The translations under genes and the position numbers were made by a program. From Selaginella tamariscina (taxonomy: Eukaryota; Streptophyta; Lycopodiopsida; Selaginellales; Selaginellaceae): DNA of 64,000 bases. The stretch covers positions 595,019 to 659,018 of the forward strand of contig PUQB01000012.1 in NCBI GenBank assembly GCA_003024785.1. Direction: 5' to 3'. Under the pieces are notes generated by a model. It saw only the letters and a program-made list of their open reading frames with translations, made no database searches and was not told the origin of the DNA. Shown here one piece after another: positions 56,431 to 64,000 of the stretch (within the stretch, counting starts at the first letter, position 1; every line of letters starts with the position of its first letter).

Positions 56431-57581
56431 ATGTGTACATTCCCAGCCAAATCCGAGGAAATTGCAACGAGTATCACGATTTCAGCACTCATTCCGACGT
56501 GCAACAGAGGCGAGGATCTGGAAGAGGCCAGGAGATTGTACGAGCAGATGAAGAAACAGGGGATCAAACCGGACCCCTCTTGTTTTCAGGCTCTTCTGGA
56601 CGGGTATTGCAGATTTGGCACCCCCGATGAGACATCTCTGGTAATCTCGGACATAAAGAGTGGGGAGTGTGTCCAGATGCACGAGCTTACTCCTGTCTCA
56701 TCACCAGCTATGGAAAGTTCAACATGCTCGATGAGGCCGCCAAGCTCTTCTGGCATATACGACGTGACAAAGTGATCAGCCTGGACCCCGTCTTGTACTC
56801 TACAATGGTCTGGTTATACTGCCGGGCAGACCGTCCTCAGGAGGCGGAACAGCTTCTGGCTATGATGCATGAAGATGGGAAGCTCACAGATGCAATTAGC
56901 TACAATGTTGTCATCTCAGCTTACGAACGATCTTGTTGTTACACAGATGCTATCAGGGTCTTTGAAACACTGAAGAACCCAGGACAAAGCACTTACACTC
57001 TGATGCTCAATGTGTATAGAAAGGCAGGGGACTTAGACATGTTTAACAGGGTGCTTAAGAAAATGCAGGGGATGAATTTTGCCATGGATATCAACACCAT
57101 GGAGGCTACCATCGAATTTTACGCTTCAAATAACAGGTTTATGGATGCTGAGCGGTTTTACCAGTACGTGAAGAAGAATCCCGCGCACTTGAGTCTTAAA
57201 GGATACAACAGGTTGATGGAGGTGTTCATTCAGGCTGGGAACATTGCAATGGTGGACAGGATACACCGTGAGATGGTGAAGTTTGTAATTCCTGATGTAA
57301 CAACTAAGAGACACGTGATCACTGCTTACTTACGAGCACAGAGCTTTACAGTGGCAGTCGAGCTGTATGAAGAGATTGTGAAGGAAGGTTTTCAATGTGT
57401 GCTAGATGAAGCAAGCATGGAGCTTCTGGCTAGAGCATATGTCAGAGCTGGGAGATTCTTTGAGGCTATGAGACTGGCAGTGCAGATGAAGAAGGCTGGG
57501 ATGACACTTAATGAGGAGCTTTACAAAGAGGTGGCTACTGGAATGGTGTCTGTGGACGATGAAGATGACAAACCATGGTAA
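56431..57581 (+). CDS. P-class pentatricopeptide repeat protein, one apparent frame break
   Basis: Single exon. A first stretch (56431-56670) with PPR repeats (LEEARRLYEQMKKQGIKPDP, FQALLDGYCRFGTPDE) passes by a one-base shift at about 56663 (in a GGGG run) into a 304-codon frame ending at 57581. That frame contains about nine further repeats, for example DARAYSCLITSYGKFNMLDE, SYNVVISAYERSCCYTDAI and TYTLMLNVYRKAGDLDMFN, and a short acidic C-terminus. P-class PPR proteins bind specific plastid or mitochondrial RNAs. One missing G would restore KSGGVCPDA across the break, so an assembly error is likely. The true start may lie upstream, since the frame stays open to about 56371 and another frame starts at 56273. 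No targeting peptide was confirmed. Confidence 0.85.
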
Positions 57582-57880
57582 ACAGTCTGTATACATCTCT
57601 TACTTACTGTCTTGAAGACAGCATTTCTCTCGAACTATTCGATATATAACGCATCATGCTTCTCTTTATGTTGTTGGACAAGTAGAGACACAGGTATATA
57701 TAATTGTTACTATGTTGATAATTAATTCTTCTTTTACATTATTATGTCGTGCAGGTGTTCTTCGGGCCCAACGAAGAGCTTAACAGTTCGGTTCCTTTAT
57801 TGTGTCTATCTCCATGTAGATAGATGCATGAAATCTCTCTCTCTCTCATGTATGTTTCCTTTGTTTGTCCGAAGTTATAC

Positions 57881-57921
<41 letters not shown>

Positions 57922-58076
57922 ATATATATATATATATATATTGTTTTTTCTTCCACGTCTCCAACAGCGTGTTTGAATGTGTCGTATAGCGAAAAGGCAT
58001 TTCTCAATAAACATTCTTTAGAATATGCTCTTGGCAGTATATATCGTACTGTAAAGGACAATTATGTGGTTGAGCG
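57582..58076. other. Spacer with CT and AT microsatellites
   Basis: It has the PPR gene 3' region, a (CT) run at about 57883-57913 and an (AT) run to 57942. Both generate spurious Ser/Leu and Tyr/Ile frames. From about 57950 to 58076 the sequence could be the 5' leader of the phosphatase gene, or an unrecognised N-terminal part of it. Confidence 0.5.
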
Positions 58077-58664
58077 ATGGCAATAACGGAGTCAGCCGCG
58101 GTGAGCAAATTCTCACGGATAGTGAACAAGGCGACGAAATGGGCAGTCACAGGTATGGTAGGTGCAGTGGTACTATGGAGGCACGATGAACTCGCGATCT
58201 GGGCGGTCACAGGGGCTGCTCTTAATGGCGCAAATGCAAAGGTTCTCAAGAAATTAATCAGACAGGAGCGCCCGATCACTGCCGCAGGTCTCAAATCGGA
58301 CAAGGGAATGCCTTCTACACATGCACAGTCTCTGAGTTTTCTCTCTACTTATGCATCTCTGGAGATTTTCCAGCTAAATGGGCTGAATTGGGGATCTGTG
58401 ATACTAACTGTACTGGTACTGGGATGTGCTATGTACATGGCTTATTTGCGTATTGCAAATGGGCTTCATACTCATGCTCAGGTCGCCGTTGGGGCTGGGC
58501 TTGGGTGTATTAGTGCCCTGGTGTGGAATTGGTTTTGGGCTGCATATGTGGAGCGAAGTGTGGCGCAGGTTGCTTGGGTTTCGCCAGCTCTGTGGGTTGT
58601 GTTCCTTGTCGCGGCCATTATTTTCCTATTTCAAGCTAGAAAGTGGAGGATTACTGACTTCTAA
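58077..58664 (+). CDS. Lipid phosphate phosphatase, epsilon-type (PAP2 superfamily)
   Basis: An uninterrupted 195-residue single-exon protein. The family dephosphorylates phosphatidic acid to diacylglycerol, in plants at the plastid envelope for the epsilon type. PAP2 motif 1 is K-x6-RP (KKLIRQERP, about residues 57-65), motif 2 is PSTHAQS (about 79-85) and motif 3 is LRIANGLHTHAQV (about 124-136). Motif 3 keeps the catalytic His but has Gln where the usual motif has Asp; I recall this also in plant epsilon and gamma types. Several hydrophobic segments follow (TVLVLGCAMYMAYL and ALWVVFLVAAIIFLF). Known plant homologues are longer by an N-terminal plastid transit peptide. Here the frame is closed just upstream by TGA, so the transit peptide is missing or lies in an unseen exon. 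Confidence 0.87.
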   Translation: MAITESAAVSKFSRIVNKATKWAVTGMVGAVVLWRHDELAIWAVTGAALNGANAKVLKKLIRQERPITAAGLKSDKGMPSTHAQSLSFLSTYASLEIFQLNGLNWGSVILTVLVLGCAMYMAYLRIANGLHTHAQVAVGAGLGCISALVWNWFWAAYVERSVAQVAWVSPALWVVFLVAAIIFLFQARKWRITDF

Positions 58665-58990
58665 GGACCATGACAATCTAACATTGTTTTGTTTTAAAGG
58701 TTAAATTAATCAACATTAGTTATAAACACCCCAATAAATTATAAAAAAAGGCCAAATTTCTTCAAAATATTATCGGTCGAGTTGTTTTCAAAGCCATTCA
58801 ATCAACTACGCAAAAGAATACAAATCCGCGTACTATCAACGACACAAAAGAACACGACGTCCACCGTCAGTACCAATAGTGCACTATATTTCTTCTAATA
58901 AGGTCATTTTAATTTAATTGAGAGGTTCATAACCCAAATATTTGATGTCGTTGGCAAAGAAAAACTGAGCAATTGCTTCATTTAGTTTTT
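58665..58990. other. Intergenic DNA after the phosphatase gene
   Basis: No gene recognised. AT-rich. Confidence 0.5.
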
Positions 58991-58999
58991 TCTTCTCAA

Positions 59000-59600
59000 A
59001 TAAGCTGTAAAGATTGCTTTCTTTGACTGAAAGGTGCACCATACTCTACATTTATTGTTGTAGACTCATGCCACAAATGCCCACTCAAGACATTACTTCC
59101 AATTGCAGATTCTTCTTGTAGATGCCCACTCTGGGTGTCATTTCCCTTTCATATGCATGTTGCAGATGCTCATTTTAGGTGTTATTTCCACTTGCAGATG
59201 CCTACTCTAGGTGTTATTTCGACTTGCAGATGCCCACTTTGCGTTTGAGTTCTAGTTGCAGATGCCCGCTCCAAGGCATCTATTGTAGTTGCTGAAGTTG
59301 AAGCAGTTGCATCGATCATGAACGTTCACCTACATTGTCCAACAAGCTCGTCTAGCAATTGTGCATTACATGGTTCCTCTCACTTTTTCAAGGTGTTCTT
59401 TAATTCTTGAAGGTCCTCCACTGCTTACTTGATCGTAGTAGTTACATATCCAACGCCTTTACCATCTAAGTAAGCATGTTCATTGGTAACATATTCCCAA
59501 GCCCAATCATCTTGTCTTCACATATTACAAGACTCATAAGAAATGCAATGCACACACTCACGCACCCATACATAAAGAGATAGAGAGTCAACATATATCT
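59000..59600 (-). pseudogene. Decayed ORF with a short tandem repeat, transposon-like
   Basis: Read on the minus strand, conserved-looking stretches (DDWAWEYVTNEHAYLDGKGV near 59490, EDLQELKNTLKK near 59400, LDELVGQC near 59340) are separated by stops. The part at 59050-59290 consists of about five to six imperfect units of roughly 40 bp around TTGCAGATGCCCACTCTAGG. No known domain was identified. The genomic setting, next to a palindrome, suggests a relic of a transposon-associated protein. Confidence 0.4.
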
Positions 59601-59829
59601 TAAAAGGATGATTGGGACATTTGGAGTGCTAAGGAGCATTCACAAGCTGTGTTCTCATGGTTGCATGTGGACGAGTCTGCGCCATTTGGTGGAAGTCTGC
59701 AGACGCATCGGCCCTCGGATATGCTTAAATTAAAAAAACAAAAAAAAAACCGTTACATGAATTTTCAGTCTCCTTTTATTAATAATAATAAAAAAAACAC
59801 CCGGTTAAACATGCATACACATCCGCACC

Positions 59830-59863
59830 ATAGTTGCAGCCAAACGCGTTCGGCTGCAACTAT
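59830..59863. repeat. Near-perfect 34-bp palindrome
   Basis: All but one of 17 base pairs match around the centre AACGCGTT. The outer arms are ATAGTTGCAGCC and GGCTGCAACTAT. The core GCAGCCAAACGC-TTCGGCTGC occurs also at 32713-32734. It looks like a fused or snap-back transposon end. Confidence 0.85.
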
Positions 59864-60300
59864 GATCCGCGTCAAATCTGTGTACGTTTTGAACGTGGAC
59901 GTTCACGTCCTCAACATGCATTGCATTGGGCATGTGCTTTCATAAACCCTAGTTTGTTTTTTTTTTAAATTTTATCTTTTTTAAATTGCAACTATGGATA
60001 AATGCGTTATTTATGTTGCATGTACCATGAGAACAACAATTGCTTCTATTGATATATCATTGGACTTCTCCAATCAAAGCCAAGAATTAAAGCAAGCATG
60101 TATTTCATCACGTTTCTTCATGCCTCCAAATGGCATCTTAGAAAATCTCTCACGACAGAACTTTAGTTATTATTGTTTTTATCATGGCAAGTTTTTTACT
60201 TTGGAAGTTAATTATTATTACTTATTAAATTATATTTTACAGGCCCTTGATGTAGTGAAAAATAACCCCATGTAATACATTTAAATGTTTAGGGATGGTT
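59864..60300. other. AT-rich spacer
   Basis: No gene recognised. A 93-codon plus-strand frame at 59994-60275 has no known family. Confidence 0.5.
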
Positions 60301-63300
60301 CAGCCAACTCTCATTAGACATCTCGAAAAACTCACCCTTGTTTCCTAGCTTGATTCTAATGTATTGAGCAAGTTTGGTGTTGACCCTTAGCCCTTTGGGG
60401 TAGGATTTAGGTTAGGTGGAGAATGCTGACCCTAATATAGTGGGACTAGCATTTAGTGCTATCCCACTTGAGCAAATAGGAAAATATGGGGAGCCTTCCT
60501 CATGTACATTAAATAGGGTAGCTATGGCCCGTGTGGGGTAAGCATGCAATAGATTGAGAGGTCTCTAATTCCTTACTCCCACATAGCTTATATTGTCAAG
60601 ACCCACCCTTTGTGCCACCCGGACTTTTGACATGTAAGGGTACATCACACCCTAAGGGTAAGCCTACCCTTAGTGTTAACTAATCCACATCGATGTGCCA
60701 GGATTTTTAGTTTGCTCATGTTATCCTCTAGGGTTATGAGGGTAATCACTTTAAGAGGCTGATTTACTCTTGGGGTCATCTTAAAAGATTTAATGTTGCT
60801 CACACAAAGTGATGATGTTAAATGGCCATTTGATAATCATGTATTGCCATGTGTTAGCTTTTTGGGTCAAAACTTTAACACTAGTGAACTCTAACACTAG
60901 TGGATTATTTAGGTAGTGAATTATGAAGTCTCAATGACTTCTTTAAAATCAAGATAAGGTAAGGGGAAAATTTGCTTCTTACTATAATTTTTAAGCTTAA
61001 GAACAACTTATGTAACTTGCGAATGAAGCCTAGCCTGGTCTATAGTTCACAACAAATACATGGTTAACAAATGCATTATGAAAAGCTAGAAATGTAAATT
61101 TAAGTAAAAAAATTTATTACTACCATTAAATTCGACCATCCTTTTTTGTTTAGAAGCATTATTAAAGTTTTGACCCAAAGGACCAACACATGGTTGTTAA
61201 TTAGTCATTTAGCATCACCAATATGTGTGAGCAATGCTAAGTATTTGAAGACAACTCTAACAACCCTTAGGGTCAAACTTAGATTAGGGTCTTATCCTAT
61301 CTCTAACCTCATAACCCTAGAGGGTAACCCTAATAGACTTAGAATTAGACCTAGACATGTTTATGCCCTAAACCCCACCAAGAAGAAATGTGCTAAGACA
61401 TCATCTTAACATTTTGAGGAATCACCCTCACTCAAGAATACAACCTCTATAGTGCACTGAGGGGTAACCTGACCCAAAACTAGCTCCTAAGGGGATTTGT
61501 GGCCAAAATCCTAGGGTTAGTACTTAGTACCACACAAATGTAACCCGTTGGTAAATACAAGTGTTCCCCTTAAGTAAAACACCCTAGGGCTAAGGTTGGG
61601 CAACCTTGAGCATGCATCCACTAAAGGTGACCATATGTGTGTGTTTATAAAGACCCTAGGTTGTTCAGCCCTCAAACATGCTCAAATACCTTGAGGTTGA
61701 ACACCTGTAGCCACACATGTTAGTAGGCACACTTGACCAAGAAACATAACCTTTCTTAAGTAAATGCTCAAGGCTTAACACCCCCACTGAGAACACACAC
61801 ATGTGCTTATTAGAACCGCCAACCCCTGGGCGTTAAACTAGTGACATGACCCTTGCCTTGAGTGTTGTATTATGCGACATCTAGCCTAGTAATAATAGTA
61901 TCACATGTACATCACATAGTGCCATGGATGTGGCTTGTAGATATCAACTTTGAAAACTCATATTCAGAGTTGGACAAAGGCAAGGACAATGCTTATAGTG
62001 TGAATAATAATGTGAATTATCTGGGATTGTTGTTCCTAGCTTGACCTAGAGAAGAAGGCCAAAACAAGGCCAACTTTTAGACTTGCAAAATGTGTACTTG
62101 GATAAGACCTTTCATGTGTGTGAACGGGTTACAAGATAAAAGGATGTGGCATACATAGACACATAGTGTAAATTTGTTAATGATAACGGTAGCAAACTTT
62201 GAACCCTTTGGTTGGTGTTGAGCATGTGGAAGGAAATTGAAGTCTTTTACCTTTAGATAAAGATTGAACATTGTCAATGTGAAGAGAAGGTGGCTTTTTT
62301 CTACTTCAAGTCATTTGATGTTCATGAGGAGATGATTCGATAATGACCCTAGTGAATGTGGAGCCTTCTATGTGTTTGTCCTCCATTTATGTGGAACAAC
62401 TAGCAAATGGATGTGCATTTGAGTAGAATATCAACAATGTTCTTTTCCTTTTGTGCCTTAATGTGTCAGAGTTTTAACCCAAAGGACCAACACGTGGCAA
62501 CACGTGGCTACCAAGTGGCTATTTGGTGTCATCACCTTATGTGAGCAACGCTAAGTCTTCAAAGATAATTCTAAGAGTTTGACTCAGGGGCCCAATTAGA
62601 TAAAAGACTTAGAGTACTACCCTAAGTCCCCTAAATTGACCATCCCCTAAACCCTAGAGGATAACCCGAGTAGACTTTAGGATCCTGTCCCAGTAAACCT
62701 AGACAGGCTCATGCCTTAACCCCACAAAGGAGATGTGTCCCACACATACCCCCGTGACAGAGCTAAGGCATCGTCACTTACCCCTTGAGGAATCACCCTC
62801 ATCTGGGAGTACAACCCCTTTAGGGCAACAAGGGGTACCCTGAACCACGACTAACCCCTAAGGTTTAGGGGCCAAGTCATACCTTAGACCTAGGGCTAGT
62901 ACTTAGTGAGGACATGAGTATGCGCCGTAGGCGGACACAAGTGTTCTACAAAGTAAACTTCCTAAGGCTAGGTTTGAAAAACCCTAAGTACATAACCTTG
63001 CGAGTGCTTCACGAAAAGGCTCCTGCTAACAAGCTTAGCTTGTTCAACCCCTGGATTCCAAGGAGGACACTCCCTTAGCCAGGTGTGCCTAAGCACACAT
63101 GGTTACGAGACCTAACCTCCCTCGAGCTGATGCTCAAGGCTTAGCACCCTAGTGCGAGCACAAGCATGCCTGTTTGTCAGAGTATCCAACCCCTTGGCAA
63201 CAAGCCCACGACACAACCCCAAAGGGCGTGCCTCAGGCATTGTATCGTGTGACGTTTAGTCCAATGTCACATCTCCATGTGACATCGCCTTTCCCATTGT

Positions 63301-64000
63301 GGGCTATCATGCCATAGCCCCTAGATTCAAGAGTTGCACCAAGTGCCACAAATGTGGCTCCTAAATGCCAACTCTAGAACCCCTCAATTATCCCTTAGGA
63401 CTCGGTAAGGATACCTTGTCAATCAAGAACCCACGACCACAGTTGGACAAGGACACGAACGTGCCCTACTTAGCTATGAGTGTTGCTTTTAGCTTGACGT
63501 GGAGGAGGAGGTTGGAGACAAGCCTCAATCTCTGCCTCTTGGAACGTGCATTTCCACAAGACCTCCCAAGCATAGATTCGTCAATGTTAAGGGTAAGCTA
63601 CCCCAAAGGTGGGACGTACCCCTGTCATCTGAAAGTTAGGGCAGCACAACAAAGGGTTGTGCCTTGATGACATAAGCTAAAGCTTGCACCGGGAGAAGAG
63701 TAGCGAGCTCAGTCATGAACCCAGGAATCCTCACTCCTATATACTACCTTATTTATGTGACAGAGGCCCCCCCCCCCCCCATTTTTCTGTTTACATAAGT
63801 GGGCTGACACGGAATCTCATTCCCAGAGGAAATATACTTGGTGAGTTAATTAATGACTCATTAACCCCTAAACCTTAACCTGAGGGGTTTAGGGCGTGGT
63901 GTTAGGGCAACCCTAGGGTTAGGTCAACCCTAAGGGTGTTTTTACCCATATTCGACATGCCGAACTCATCAAAACCACCCAAAAATCTAACTGGGACATA
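60300..64000. repeat. Large inverted and direct repeat complex, telomere-motif-like
   Basis: Units: A at about 60440-60690 (same orientation as 41.7-42.6 kb); an inverted start of unit B at about 60790-60890; direct B copies at about 61164-61990 and 62468-63480; and A reversed at about 63560-63960. B copies share, in order, ACCCAAAGGACCAACAC, GTGAGCAAYGCTAAGT, GAGGAATCACCCTCA, CTAGGGYTAGTACTTAGT and AGTTGGACAAGG. CCCTA / TAGGG motifs recur throughout but not in a telomeric array. No transposon protein was recognised. The element continues to or past the window end. Confidence 0.75.

Noticed and set aside
56273..56551. Alternative plus-strand frame starting at 56273 as the PPR N-terminus
   Set aside because: It stays in another frame from the PPR repeats and has no repeat signature; kept only as a possible upstream start region.
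57744..58086. Frames rich in Ser-Leu and Tyr-Ile on both strands
   Set aside because: Products of the (CT) and (AT) runs at 57883-57942.
60300..64000. Interstitial telomere array
   Set aside because: CCCTA/TAGGG motifs are frequent but scattered, not head-to-tail TTTAGGG repeats.
1..64000. CRISPR arrays, bacterial operons, riboswitches
   Set aside because: Introns, plant gene families and LTR elements show plant nuclear DNA; no regular spacer-repeat arrays.
1..64000. tRNA, rRNA or snoRNA genes
   Set aside because: No cloverleaf with A and B boxes or rRNA sequence was recognised by eye; a covariance-model search was not possible.

Overview
Nuclear DNA of a land plant. Every intact gene is a plant-type eukaryotic gene with GT-AG introns: a two-RRM UBA2-like protein, biotin synthase, an epsilon-type lipid phosphate phosphatase, a class II O-methyltransferase, an SDR114C-like reductase, A-type cytochromes P450 and several PPR proteins. 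Introns are short (46 to about 240 bp) and intergenic DNA is AT-rich and full of decayed transposons. Short introns with many PPR and P450 genes recall Selaginella-type lycophytes, but that is an inference and I cannot name the organism.

Layout. 0.4-0.8 kb: broken phytocyanin-like gene. 1.9-6.1 kb (block A, minus strand): decayed PPR gene, a P450 copy with an internal inversion, and a PPR fragment. 6.2-8.1 kb: frameshifted PLS-class PPR gene. 9.9-10.1 kb: Myb/SANT-like fragment. 10.8-15.7 kb: young Ty3/gypsy element with almost identical LTRs. 16.1-19.9 kb (block B, plus strand): P450 then PPR, the mirror image of block A. 22.0-26.4 kb: ancient gypsy remnant. 26.7-27.5 kb: decayed PIF/Harbinger transposase. 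28.1-29.2 kb: intact SDR gene behind a tandemly repeated G-box promoter. 30.5-32.0 kb: third P450 copy. 33-38.5 kb: AT-rich desert. 39.2-40.5 kb: intact O-methyltransferase with a TIR (MITE-like) element about 150 bp upstream. 41.6-42.6 kb: dispersed repeat units. 43.1-47.8 kb: chromovirus. 47.8-50.2 kb: truncated copy of the first gypsy family. 51.3-51.7 kb: integrase relic. 52.2-58.7 kb: housekeeping island with a UBA2-like gene, biotin synthase, a P-class PPR gene and a lipid phosphate phosphatase. 59-64 kb: decayed ORF, a near-perfect palindrome, and a large inverted/direct repeat complex sharing sequence with 41.6-42.6 kb.

How the genes may relate. P450 (three copies), SDR and O-methyltransferase genes lie within about 37 kb. 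This is a plausible specialised-metabolism neighbourhood, although the P450 reading frames are all interrupted as assembled. Many genes, including single-copy biotin synthase and the young gypsy element, carry one-base breaks often in homopolymers. Some frameshifts may therefore be assembly errors rather than decay. The SDR, O-methyltransferase, UBA2-like and phosphatase genes have no such breaks.
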